From assembly GCA_949751835.1 (NCBI GenBank), contig CATKHK010000023.1, positions 186,001-250,000 on the forward strand: 64,000 nt of DNA, read 5' to 3'. The position numbers were made by a program, and so were the translations under genes. This document shows positions 52,310-63,842 of this stretch, piece after piece. How positions within the stretch are numbered: position 1 is the stretch's first letter; each line of letters starts with the position of its first letter. The notes beneath the pieces were generated by a model. That model ran no database searches and was not told where the DNA came from. It saw only the letters and a list, made by a program, of their open reading frames with translations. This DNA is from Blepharisma japonicum (Eukaryota > Ciliophora > Heterotrichea > Heterotrichida > Blepharismidae).

Positions 52310-54208
52310 TTATTGCTGTTGGCCTCTTAATTTAATAATATCGTTAATAGTGATCTCTGCATTATTTCGCAGCTCTGAAATTTCTTGATTTGTCAGCTCA
52401 AAAAATGTAGAAGTTGCTTTATTAAATCCTAAGCCAGACCTTCCTACTTCACCATCAAATCTGTTTTTCCTGACATCAATTAGCCTATACTTATGCCTAT
52501 TTTGTATAATAAAAATATTATCAGCTTCTTGTGTAGCTTTTGCAGACCCAAATACGCTGGAGACACTTAAATCAGAGTCATCATCAACTTTTTTAGGATG
52601 TATAACAGTGGTTATATGAACATTTTTATCAGTAGCGAATGCACGAAATCTTGCAATGACGTTATCTTGGAGATCAAATTTATTAGACCCTTGAGCTTGG
52701 CCACTGAGCATGAACTGAAGGTTATCTATCACAATATGTCCTATATCATAAGCATACACCGCAAAATCCATAGTATCCAAAATTTTATCCACATCAGTAG
52801 AGCCAAAGAATTTTAGCAAAAATAAAGGCAGCTCTTGAAATTTATCAGCATATTCATTAAAAAGCTCAGGCTGGGCTATTAAATCACATTTCGCATACTG
52901 CAGCAGCAATTTTTTCAGTAAAATGTCATTTTTTATTTCAAAACTCCCCCACAGTGTCGGAATATTTTGTTCACAAAAATCCAGTGATAATTGAGACAGT
53001 AATGTAGTTTTCCCTGAGCCTGTGCCTCCAGTTAGAATTGATAATTCTCCTCTTCTAAATCCTTTTGTTTTTTCATTAAACCATTTAAAAGAATTGCTCA
53101 TGATCCCAGTTTCTTCTTTATGTTTGATGATCTTTTGATAAACTTCTTGACGAAGCTCTCTGAATGTTGTAATATTTTCTTCGGCAAGTGGCTTGGCATC
53201 TGCAATAAACTGCTTCATTCCTTCGTGAGAGCAAGATAATAAAGCTTCGTTAGCATCTTTTGGACCATCCCCGCTAAAGTTTTTTGTTGAGACAATAAAG
53301 CTGCGCTTTATGCCAAGTTTTCTAGCAAATTTAGATGCGGCTTCTCTGCCTGCTAAGTCGTCGTCAAGTCATAAATAAATTTTTTGGAATTGCTCAAACC
53401 ATGGAAGCATTTGTAGAGGGAGATGAGAAGCTCCATTAGGCAGTGAAACAGCTGCAAGGCCTGTAGCTTGGTAAACAGCCATAGCATCATATTCTCCTTC
53501 AGTCAGCACAACGGTTTTTATTCCTGGTTGGACTGTATTTAGCCCAAATAACCCTCATCCTCCTCCAGTAGGTATCAATCTCATATGATGTTTATTTTCT
53601 TTATAAATTGCTCTTGCTTTAACCCTCATCAACTTCACTTGTCCTTTTCCAATTGAGGCAAACATAGGAAAATACACACTTGGCAGTTCGACAGAATTGT
53701 CATTTTGTAAATCTCTATAAATTTTCGGCCCAACACCAATTTTATAGTATTCTAAAATTTCTTCATTTAAGCCTCTGACTTCTTTTAAGTATTTTAATAT
53801 TTCAGGGTATTTATTTTCTCTCAAATAATTCACATGCTGCAGATGTTCTTCTTCTGATGGATACTGGACATTTGTGTTTTGCATGGTATCTACTCCTAGA
53901 CTGCCTCCTACAACAAAATTCTTGAAATCATACCATGATCCCGCAGCTCCACATCGGAAACAATGGAAAACCCCACTGTTTAATTTAAAGCCTAAAGTGA
54001 ACATGTTCGTTCTATCCTCATTATGAGGTTTCGGACACAAAGGGCAATATTTTACTTGAAAACCATTAGAATTTTCTTTATATTCTAACTGATGGCGGTG
54101 GAAAAAGTCTTGAATTTCTGTATTGGAGATAAGGTAATGAGAAGAAACAAAAGTCTGTGGGAGCTGTTTAAAGGTAAATCTTCTAATTAATGAAGCAAAC
54201 CTGTACAT
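52310..54208 (-). CDS. TWNK: Mitochondrial primase-helicase Twinkle
   Basis: 632 residues. A basic N-terminus (MYRFASLIRRFTFKQLPQ) looks like a mitochondrial import signal. A zinc ribbon follows (CPLCPKPHNEDR... GVFHCFRCGAAG, ~55-95), then a primase core with Toprim motifs LTEGEYDAM and LWLDDDLAGREAA (~235-285). The RecA-type helicase has Walker A GGTGSGKTT (~393-402), HIVIDNLQF and VIHPKK. This is the T7 gp4-like replicative helicase of mitochondrial DNA. The intact zinc ligands suggest that primase activity is kept, as in plants, while animals have lost them. TGA-encoded Trp joins GGG-W-GLFGL. Confidence 0.95.
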
Positions 54209-54494
54209 CTATTGCGCGTAAATTATTGTTAAAATATAAGGTAATAATGGGAGCAATAGGAAACAATAAGATAAATATTTCATTATAAGTTTCTTGTAAA
54301 GATAAGAATTATAATTAAATTCAGCTAAAAGAGTCAAGATTTTTGTGCTTGATAATTTTTTAACGATAATAAATTTTGTGGTTTATCTAGGCTAAAGAAG
54401 AAGGGATTTTGTCTAAGAAAAGTGTTGCAAAATTATGGATTAAGGTAAATTCTTATTTAAGAAATTCACTAAGTTAATAGGGTTAGAAATTTTA

Positions 54495-54743
54495 ATGGAG
54501 ATTGACCTTCTGCACCCAGAATCAGAACAGCAAAGAATATGCCACAAGAAGAAGAGATTGGTGCAAAGTCCCAATAGCTACTTCATGGACATCAAATGTT
54601 CAAGCTGTTATGCACTAACAACAGCTTTCAGCCATGCACAAAGCGTCATCACATGTGAAGGATGCCAACAAATACTTGCACAGCCTTCTGGAGGAAAATG
54701 CAAGCTCACAGTTGGTTGTTCAGTAAGACGAAAGGCAGATTAA
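54495..54743 (+). CDS. RPS27: Ribosomal protein eS27
   Basis: 82 residues. [20 protein letters not shown], the zinc finger [20 protein letters not shown] with CEGC, and [20 protein letters not shown] are diagnostic. A component of the small cytosolic ribosomal subunit. Confidence 0.98.
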   Translation: MEIDLLHPESEQQRICHKKKRLVQSPNSYFMDIKCSSCYALTTAFSHAQSVITCEGCQQILAQPSGGKCKLTVGCSVRRKAD

Positions 54744-54919
54744 CTTAAGGTTCTTTTTTACCTAACACAATCTTTTTCTTTAACTTAAGTCTTATCATTT
54801 TTAGCAGAGGCTAAAGTCCTGGATTGGTATTGTTACGAATAAATAGAAAAGTTATGATATTTATGTTAAAAAAACTTGACAAAATAGAAGAATTTACTCA
54901 AGGATGTGTTATGGTAATA

Positions 54920-55105
54920 CTATTTTCTTGGATCAAAGCCTTCTTTTATTAAGCATTTATTGTGCAGATTTATCTCATTTTGGCATTCTTCTTCAGATTT
55001 AAGTAGGAGGCATTGGTCTCTGGCAGATTTTGTTTTTTTGCATACACAGCAAGGACCTTTAATGACCTTTTCAAGTTTGCAGCCTTCTTGCTTGTGCTCT
55101 TCCAT
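54920..55105 (-). CDS. COX17: Cytochrome c oxidase copper chaperone COX17
   Basis: 61 residues. CCVCKKTKSARDQCLL carries the copper-binding CC pair, and the twin CX9C motif continues as C-x9-C (SEEECQNEINLHNKC) before IKEGF. It delivers copper to Sco1/Cox11 in the mitochondrial intermembrane space. Stop codon TAG. Confidence 0.93.
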   Translation of the reverse strand: MEEHKQEGCKLEKVIKGPCCVCKKTKSARDQCLLLKSEEECQNEINLHNKCLIKEGFDPRK

Positions 55106-55399
55106 ATTAAAATTATAGTGTAAACAAAAATTAATGTTACCTTTAGTTGTTAAATCTTGATTTTAATTTTACAATCAAGCTTCAAAGAGATTTTAAGAAT
55201 AAACGAGAAACCTTATTTTGCTCAAATAATTCTACTTTGAGTGCATTACAATATATCCAAAATTCTTTTTGAGCGTTTTCTGTATTGTCTGTTGCTTAAT
55301 GGCTTAATGCGAAAGATCAAGAAAGTGCTTTTTTTCCCCATTTACCCTTTTTACAGTTTAATTTCTTAATGATTTCTCGATAATTTATTAAAGATTTAT

Positions 55400-56050
55400 A
55401 TGAAGACTTCAGCTCCTGCATGGAGTATTTTTGGTAGAAAAAATTATAGACATTTCGAAAACGTTCCTGGACCGGGATCATATAACCCAACTAGTTATTT
55501 ACTTGATGGAGGACCAAATTTTGGATTTGGAAGATCTGCAAGACCTTCAATCATAGGCAAGCAAAGCTCCCCTGGACCAGGAACTTATATCCCTCGAGCT
55601 GTAACTCCTAATGCTAGACGACCAGTGTAATTATTATATAGATTTGGTAGATCTTATAGAGTTCCAATTAACAGCCTCAATGACACACCTGGACCTGGAA
55701 GCTACGAGCATCGGCCTAAAAGTGAAGGGCCATCATATAGCTTATATGGGCGATCTAAAAGAGACAAACAAAATAATTCTCCAGGTCCGGGACACTATAG
55801 TCCTAATTTATCAACAATAGACAATTTACCGGCCCCAAAGATGGGAAGAGCTAAAAGAGGTGCAGACTTATCATTATCCTCCTTTCCAGGCCCTGGAAGC
55901 TATCAGCTCAAAAGTACACTTGAAGGTCCGAAATGGGGACTTGGATATGGAGGAAGAAGCAACTTAAAACCTGCAAATATTCCAGGCCCAGGAACATATG
56001 AGATGAAATCAACAATATCAAACCTTCCATCATATAGTCAATCAACATAA
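55400..56050 (+). CDS. STPG/SHIPPO repeat protein (ODF3-like)
   Basis: 211 residues after one 15-nt intron (55627-55641). It contains about six PGPGxY units (VPGPGSYNP, SPGPGTYIP, TPGPGSYEH, SPGPGHYSP, FPGPGSYQL, IPGPGTYEM) separated by ~30 residues with FGR/YGR. Such proteins line axonemal microtubule inner surfaces or cortical microtubules. No Trp is coded by TGA here. Confidence 0.9.
55627..55641 (+). other. 15-nt intron in the STPG gene
   Basis: GTAATTATTATATAG. Splicing continues the repeat frame (RRPVFGRSYR). Retention gives GTG then an in-frame TAA. Confidence 0.88.
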
Positions 56051-56088
56051 ATAATTAAGCTAGCATTTAATATTCTATTAATTAGCAA

Positions 56089-59000
56089 TTAAATTTCAAA
56101 TTCCCCTTCTTCGCTGTCAGATGCAATTATCATTTCTGCGTTAGGCATTAGCTTGAATTGTTTGCTTTTTGTATCTTCGATATTGTTTTTTCTTTTTCTA
56201 GCACCAAATGGATTTTTGAAGTCTGAGGATTCGCTGGTGGCTGCTGTGATCTCTTCTAGGACTTCGTAGCCTTTTTCTTTGCTGATATTGATTTTTCTAG
56301 TTTTCCCCTTTCTTTCGTCGTCTGATTGTGTGATTATTTTTGTAGGGGGTTTAATATAGGTATTTATATCTTTTTTCTCCTTAACAGGTACTTTTGGAGC
56401 TCTTTTTGTAGCTTTTTTACTTTTTCCTTTCACTGCAGGAACTTTGTTCCTTTCTTTTTCTTCTTTTTCTCACTCCTCTTCAATAGTCTTTTTCAGTTCA
56501 TCCAAATCTTTTCCCCACATTTCATAAATGCTTGTATTTTTCAAAGTTTCTAATTCATGTATCTTTTCTTGCTCTTCTTTTTTAAGCTGTTCTACTCTTT
56601 CATATGTAAGAGATCACAATGGCATCCCTAGTAAATAATCATATTCTTTAGCTTTTATTGACCCTGACTCCACTATTTCATCATTTTCCTGCTCTGTTTC
56701 TTTATCTTCCACTTGGTGGATTTTGGGGTCTTTGAAAATTTTTTCTAGCTCTGATTTTGTAGTGAAGCCTTTTCTTTTTAATTCTGTAATTAAAATGGCT
56801 TTTTGTTTTTTATTTATTATAAGCTCATTGTTAATTACCATCAAAATAAACCTGACTTTATTGGAAATCATAGTAACTTCAGCGGTAGTTTGGCTAACTA
56901 AGAATTCTTTTCGCTTCTTGTAGAAATCTTCACGAATGATGTAATGCTCTTCTAAAATTTCTTTGATTCCTGAGTATTTTTTGATTTTACGCTCAGGATT
57001 GAATAGAACAAGATTGTTCATACTTAGTGAGGACTGAAGTTTAAATGTTTTTATTATTTCTGAATCTGAGAGTAGTTGCAAATTAGGGACTTCTATATGG
57101 AAATCTATACGATTTTCTGTATGATATTCTTTTATGTCAGTTACAATAGGGTTTTCAGCTTGAGCAAGCTCTTCAAGAAATTTTTTATAATCAGTAGTCC
57201 ACTTTCCGATTGGAAGCTCTGTAATCCTTAGTATATTTCCATCTATCCTTTCAAATACACCTTTTATTTCATAGCCTCCTCCATTTCCTTCAATCCAATC
57301 TAAAGATCCAGTATATCCTTTAAACCAAGGTGTTAAACGAATTCCATTAAAAGAATTGCCATTAATCCTGTCTCTATACACTTGAATTAGTTCAATCGGA
57401 TTATAAGGAGGAATGCTGGTGCTCCATCCAGTTCCAATACCATCAGCTCCATTTACCAGTACAAGTGGAATTATTGGGACATATCAATTTGGCTCAATTT
57501 TTTGACCCTCTTCTTCTTGGTAATTTAGCAAATAATCATCTTCTAATATAAACATTTTTCTAGTTACTTGAGAAAGATTTGTAAAAATATATCTTGGGCT
57601 TGCCATATCTTTCCCTCCTAAAAGCCTAGTTCCAAATTGTCCTATCGGCTGCAGCAAATTTATATTATTTGATCCAACAAAATTCTGAGCCAACCCTACA
57701 ATAGTAGTAGCCAAAGATTGTTCTCCATGATGATATGCAGAATGTTCCCCTACATACCCAGCTAGCTGCGCTACCTTTATTTCTCCTTTCAGCTTCCTCT
57801 TAAAGCAAGAAAAAATGATTTTCCTCTGCCCCGGCTTCAGCCCATCAATTGCACTTGGAATGGACCTAATATTGTCATAATTTGAAAATAAAATCAGCTC
57901 TCTATTAATGAAATCGGAAACACTTATTTGCGGCTCACTCATATCAAGAAAAGTATCAGGATCTAAAGCAGCAAGCCACCTTTTCCGATCATCAGATCTT
58001 TTTTTATTAAAAGCCATATCTATAGCATCCCCATCATGTTGGTCATTATCATATAAAAATTCAATCCTGTGTCTTTGAATATTTCCAAAATACTCGCGGG
58101 CTTCTTTACTAGTAGAAGTCCCTAAGCCTTTGTAGTATTTAATGCTCCATGATTTTCTGTCTTCAGCTTTATTCCAAGCTTCATATTCGTGAAGAGTGTA
58201 AAACGAAATGCTTTCTTGGCCTTTTGTTGCTTTTACAATAGGAGTGATAAATTCTTTTACAAATCCAGTGGTTTTTAATAGGCCTGGCCAAAAGAAATGA
58301 ATAAGGTTTATTATAAGTCCTTTGATATGAGAACCATCAAGATCTTGATCTGCCATAATCATGATGCAGCCATATCTAAGCTCGCCTAAATCTCCATATT
58401 CTTTTTTAGGCTGGAGTCCTACAATTTTCATGATATTCTGGATTTCTTCATTTGCCATCAGCTGCTTATGTGAAGCTTCTCTAACATTTAAAAGTTTTCC
58501 TTTTAGTGGGAAAGCTCCAAACTTATCTCTTCCAACAACTTCAATTCCTGCAACTGCCAGAGTTTTTGCGCTGTCTCCTTCAGTTAATATTAGTGTGCAT
58601 TCTCTGCTATTTTTAGTCCCAGCTAAATTTGCATCTTCTAGCTTATTCAAATAAATTTTTTCATTTTTCTTTGATTTTACTTTTTTCCCTAACTGTGCTT
58701 CAGTTTTTGCTTTAGCAAAAGCTACGACATGGTCAATGATGCCACAATTTACAACTTCTTTTATGAATTTCTCACTGAGCTCACATTTAGAGCCAAACGA
58801 AGAAGGTTTTAGTGTCATTGTTTCTTTAGTTTGGGAGTCAAAACAAGGATTTTCTATCAGAGAATTGACAAAAACCCACAAGTGCTGCTTTATTTGATTA
58901 TTTTTTATATCAAGCTTTTTGTTCTTTTTTTGGATCGCTCCTGAAATTGCATTAATTAATTGGTCTGCAACATGATTTACATGTGTTCCTCCTTTGGAAG

Positions 59001-59895
59001 TACAAATAGAGTTTACAAATGAGACCTGCTGGAAAACGCCTTCACTTATAGAAATTCCGACTTCTCATCTTTCGCTAGGATTTTCATAAATTTTAGGCAT
59101 AGTGGGGTCTTTGATGTAAAGGTCAATGTAGTCTTTGAAGTTTTTAATTGAAATTTCTTTTTGGTTAAGGAAGACTTTAACTGATTTGCCTGTAGATCCA
59201 GCCATATCGTACACTCTTTTAGTCATAAGATCGAGGATATCCTTATTGAGACTACTCATACCGAATCTTTCTAAGTCTGGGTAAAAGGTTATGCAGGTGT
59301 AATCCTCAGATTTTTTGAGCTTAGTTATGGCAGGTTGGGACTTTTTGCTCATATTTTGAGTCCATTCCATTGAGAACTTTTGCATTCTTTCTGAATCTGC
59401 AGTTTCAATTATAAATTTTTTAGAAAAGACGTTAGCAAGTTTGGCGCCATAGCCATTTCGACCACCGGTAGTCTTTTTTTTGGTGTCATCATAGTTACTG
59501 GATGTCAAAAGTTGGCCGAAAATGAGCTCTGGGACGTAGATTCCATATTCTTGATGCACTGCAACTGGGATTCCTTTTCCATTGTTTCACACAGATATCA
59601 TACCTCTTTCAGGGTCCAGAGTTACATCAATTTTGTTCATCTTTTTATCTCTCTGATAGTTATCAGCAGCATTAACCAAGATTTCATCAAATATTTTATA
59701 TAAGCCTGGAACATATTGTATTTGCCTGAACACCATGGTGTTTTGCTCAGAGTCTCACACTCACAGCTTGTTTTCTTGCATTTCAATTGAGCCTACATAA
59801 GTATCAGGACGAAGTAAAATGTGCTCTAATGGTGTTTTCTTTTGATATATCTGTTCAATCGTACTTGTACCTGAGTCGCTATCGTTCGCCGCCAT
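56089..59895 (-). CDS. TOP2: DNA topoisomerase II
   Basis: 1,268 residues, single exon, bridged by at least seven TGA tryptophans. The GHKL ATPase (IEQIYQKKTPLEHILLRPDT, DEILVNAADN, GGRNGYGAKLANVF) covers ~1-390. TOPRIM (LTEGDSAKTLAVAG, MIMADQDLDGSHIKG) covers ~430-590. The breakage-reunion core has the active Tyr769 in MASPRYIFTNL. The tail (~1130-1268) is charged and disordered. It passes DNA duplexes through one another to untangle chromosomes. The TAA stop is 38 bp from the convergent STPG gene. Confidence 0.97.
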
Positions 59896-60020
59896 TTAAA
59901 ATATTACAAGGGGGGAAGTTAAATAAATGTCTTTATTGCAAAACTCCTTATATGGCTTTCAGAATTTTCCTTCTCTCTTAGTCTTCTATACCTCTATATT
60001 TTTTTAATAAATTTCTATTT

Positions 60021-60698
60021 ATGGAAGAATTCATACAACGCCTCAACTACATAGAAAATCTCCAGAAAAAAGGAGCCCATGAGCGAGAAGTCCTTCTTAC
60101 TAGGATTTGTGAGCTTGAAGACCAAGTTGAAGATTTAACTGCGCAGCTGAGAAAAGTGCGGAAAGATCCAAGACCTCCAATTGCGTCAAGAGAAAGCATT
60201 GAAATTAATAACGCCACAAAAGAAACTAATGCTCAAGAAGATGAGCCTTGGCTGTTTTATACACCACCTGGTAGGCCTTATAGAGACATTTTATCGTTAC
60301 TTGATTTTTCTGAAGGTTGCGAGTTAGATGCCAGGTCATTGCTTACTGAAGAAGCTTTATGAATCCAAGTTTTAGAAAGAATGAACGTTGTGGATATCCC
60401 CTCCAGGCTTTCAGCTCTCCAGAAATTGGCTTCTGTTCAATTAGCCTCTGCATGCCACAATGAGCTTTTAATTATTGTAAGAGGTATTCCTGTCAGCGCT
60501 CATCCATTATTTGAAAGAATTTTGCCAAGCATCCTTACACTAGCTGAATATGTTAATATAGCCTGGAGTGAGGTAGAAAACAATAACCCAGACATACTAG
60601 GCCGAGTTGCTGTTGTTCTTGAGTGTGAACAAGAAATGAAAGTTTTAAGCGTAGACAGAGGCGATACCCGAATGTCCTTATTCATAGAAAGACTATAA
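60021..60698 (+). CDS. Coiled-coil protein, unknown
   Basis: 225 residues. The first ~50 form a coiled coil (LNYIENLQKKGAHEREVLL, LEDQVEDLTAQLRKV), followed by a compact region (ILSLLDFSEGCELDARSLL to the end) that may be globular, with one TGA-encoded Trp (EALWIQV). No known family. The next gene starts 18 bp after its stop on the same strand. Confidence 0.68.
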
Positions 60699-60716
60699 AT
60701 CTAAGTATTAATTAAT

Positions 60717-61481
60717 ATGGGAACTTTAGAAGGAAACTCAGACTTTTTTCAAATGATTGAGCACTCTATTAAATATTTCGACCCAGAACAGCACAAAGCA
60801 GACCAAAATAAGCGAGTTGCGCCGCCAGAGAGCTCTAAAGCAGAAATTGAAAGGCTTAAAAAAGAAATCATAGACCTGACGAAATCAATAGCAGATATTA
60901 TTGAAGATAAGAGAAAAATAGAAAGTGATTGCGCATTTTTAAAAAATCTTTTTTCACGATTTGAGACGGTTGAGAAACAGTATAAAGAAAAAACGAATTT
61001 TCTTGAGGAAAAACTTAATGAAAAAAATCAAGAAATTGAACAAATGAGGGAAAAAGCAACAAAAATAAGACAGGATGAGCAAAACGAAGAGATTGCAATA
61101 AGGAGAATCAATTCAAGACAAAACGTTGATAGCTTTGATGCAAGCTTAAATGAAATTATAGTGAATTCGCCACTTTCATTGAAACGCTATAAGTCGATGG
61201 AGAAGTTGCAGACCAGCGTGAAGGGGAAAGAAATAAATCTAGAAAAAGCGCTTGCAAAAATATCGAAATTAGATCAAGAGCTTTATGCTAAAAATATGCA
61301 AATCGAAGAAATCAATAACAAAATGAAGATGGAAAGCAGAGAGAAAAAGAGGCTGATTCTTCAAAATAAGCATTTATTTGATGAGCAGCATCGACTAGGT
61401 ATTAAAGGTGATTCAGAGACCTCTCAGGAAAAAGCAAAAAAATCATTATTTAGATCAAGAACTGTTGCTACAAGAAAATAA
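60717..61481 (+). CDS. Coiled-coil protein, unknown
   Basis: 254 residues, no Trp. Two long coiled coils, ~40-125 (AEIERLKKEIIDLTKSIADI) and ~175-230 (LDQELYAKNMQIEEINNKM), joined by a Ser-rich linker. The end is basic. It lies 18 bp behind another coiled-coil gene; they may act together, but only proximity suggests it. Confidence 0.7.
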   Translation: MGTLEGNSDFFQMIEHSIKYFDPEQHKADQNKRVAPPESSKAEIERLKKEIIDLTKSIADIIEDKRKIESDCAFLKNLFSRFETVEKQYKEKTNFLEEKLNEKNQEIEQMREKATKIRQDEQNEEIAIRRINSRQNVDSFDASLNEIIVNSPLSLKRYKSMEKLQTSVKGKEINLEKALAKISKLDQELYAKNMQIEEINNKMKMESREKKRLILQNKHLFDEQHRLGIKGDSETSQEKAKKSLFRSRTVATRK

Positions 61482-61972
61482 ATGTAAATAATTCTTAATT
61501 TTGACTAACTGAATAATATTTGAAAGTCAGAAAAATTCATCAGTTCTTTATTTTTTCAGAAATTAAAACAAAATCTCTCTTGGAACTATTATGTTCTAAT
61601 ATTTAGTTTAATTTTTTGTTATAACACAATTTTAACTGTTTCACTATGGCTTAACCCTTTTACCAAAGCCCTTTTTTGTTTTAGCTCCATTTTTCTGTTT
61701 CGATAAATCCAAAATGTTCGCCAGCCTTAAATTAACTCATTTCCTCGTCATCCATCTAAATTTAAGCTTTATTTTTTCATTAATAAATAAACTGCTTTAA
61801 ATATAATTCTCTGACCTTCATAATTTTGAATTTAATTAAAAGAAAATTTAAAATGCCTTATCTTCCTTTCATCATTAACTCATAAACAAATCTGCATTAC
61901 TGACTATGTCGCATTTAATATTAATTACTAACCTTTATCGTAATTATTTTATACTTATATACAAAAAACCAC
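61482..61972. other. Intergenic, possible tiny gene only
   Basis: 491 bp upstream of the MYB gene. A 35-codon minus-strand frame (61644-61751) encodes a basic peptide ending KKGFGKRVKP. It could be a micro-protein or chance. Otherwise AT-rich spacer. Confidence 0.35.
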
Positions 61973-62731
61973 ATGGAGACACCTAATTTAACTCCTTACC
62001 CTATAACAGAAGATGTCTGGATGATTCCGTGCTTTGTCAACAGAGAGGACAACATATATCAACCACTTTGCAAGCCATTTAGTACTGATATAGATTGAGA
62101 GAAATTACAGACAAGGCAGCCGTGAACTTTAATAGAAGATGATTCTTTAAGAGCTCTCATAGAGCAGCGTGGGCCAAGGCATTGAACGTCCATAGCTAGA
62201 GAATTAAATTCTATTGTACATAAAAGCCTTCCCCTTAGACAAGGGAAGCAATGTCGAGAAAGATGGTATAATCATCTAGATCCGGGGCTTTTAAAAGGTA
62301 ACTGGACGACTCAAGAAGATATTTATATTTTGGAAAAGCAGCTTGAGATTGGCAACAAATGAAGCGAAATTGCCAGGAATCTGCATGGGAGAACGGAAAA
62401 TCAAGTCAAGAACCGATGGAAAAGCATGTCCAAAAAAGCCGAAAAAATATGTCCTAAAGGATCTGATCCTATAAATTTCTTGCTAGACGAGAAAAAATGC
62501 ATGGAAAAAGAAACAAAGCCTGAAAATCCACTTCTTAATGTACCAACTCCAGTTCCAAGAAGTGGTGGAAGCCCTGGATTTGTGCCTTATACTTTTAATG
62601 ATCTAGGCTTTTCTTCTCTAGCTGACCAAATAAAAATGTGTTATAACATGGGAGTGGGACCAAACACACAAGCCGAACCAAGTCCATCTCCATCATCACT
62701 CTTGTTTTTCCAAAATCCAAGTTTTAGATAA
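61973..62731 (+). CDS. R2R3-type MYB DNA-binding protein
   Basis: 252 residues. Two MYB repeats at about 45-150. The Trp triads are at RQPWTLIEDDS, PRHWTSIAREL, CRERWYNHL in the first and GNWTTQEDIYI, NKWSEIARN, KNRWKSM in the second. Three of the six are TGA and three TGG, which settles the code. It should bind DNA as a transcription factor. The C-terminal part is Pro/Ser-rich and disordered. Confidence 0.93.
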
Positions 62732-63842
62732 ATAAGTATAGAGTATATACAATTTTATCGTATATTAATAATCAAATTTAATGAAACTCAATTGTTTATT
62801 AAATTGCAATTCAACTTCTATTTTTATTAATAAGCATGATAAATGTTAGATAATGAATAATTATGTAGATTCAGCATCGATAAGATTTACTAACAAATTT
62901 CTCATTGAAATGTTTTTCTTTTTATGCAGAAGCCTCTCATTTAAATATGTTAGACCCCATTTATTATGTATGATTTAATTAATTTTAGCCATAATCCAAT
63001 TCGGTAAATTACGTTAAATTTTAATGATAAATATCTTTCCAGTGTTTTCAGGAACAAAAATGACGGGTTTTCTCCAGCAAATAAAGATAATTAGATACTC
63101 TTGTGCTATTTTTAAAGATTTTATTTCCTTTTTCTTAAATATTTACATATGTCTTGATCTAGACCTTGGCAAATTGCATCAAATAAAACCCGTCTGCAGA
63201 TATCTATGACAAAATAGCCATAAATCGACGAAATTAACAGTTCAATAAATTGATAATTTCAATAGTAAAAGTCTGATAAATTTGATGATGTATTTAGAAT
63301 AAATACTATCATTAATGAGAGAAAAGACATTTTTTTGATAAACGTATCTTGATTAGGCATTAATTTAAATAAATTTTTTTAAAATAAATATAATGAAATA
63401 AAAATTGTAGAAGCAGGAGATCATGATATAAATTGCACTCAATAAATAAAAACTTTAAAATAAATAATGAATAATCATAGGTTGCGAATTTTTCAAATCC
63501 TCCATTTAATAAAATATTTAATAAATTTTTTTCTCATTGACTTGAATAATTACAAAAATTAGCAATTACTAGCTTTAGTAAACAAACTGTAAATAAAAAT
63601 CAAAGCACCAACTTTCATTAATCTATAGAAATATTATGATTTTGCAAATAATACAAGCCTTTTAAACTCAGTGTTATCAAAAACTTTTTAAAATTAGGCA
63701 ATCTATTTTATTTCCCAAGCAATTAATTGTGATAATCAAAGCAAGAGATCACTTGAAGATGATTTTGTTTTCTAAAAACCAAATAACATATGAATTATAA
63801 TAATCGAATCTATCAGATGCAAGCTATTAAAACACTATTAAA
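62732..63842. other. Long AT-rich intergenic stretch
   Basis: 1,111 bp with no gene. It holds a short inverted repeat (GACGGGTTTT at 63062-63071, AAAACCCGTC at 63185-63194). Nothing else stands out. Confidence 0.5.

Noticed and set aside
216-62731. Many apparently broken genes with in-frame TGA stops
   Set aside because: The breaks fall on conserved tryptophans in many families, so TGA is a sense codon here and the genes are whole.
63024-63209. 61-codon plus-strand frame
   Set aside because: Composition is that of spacer, and the text is low-complexity hydrophobic.
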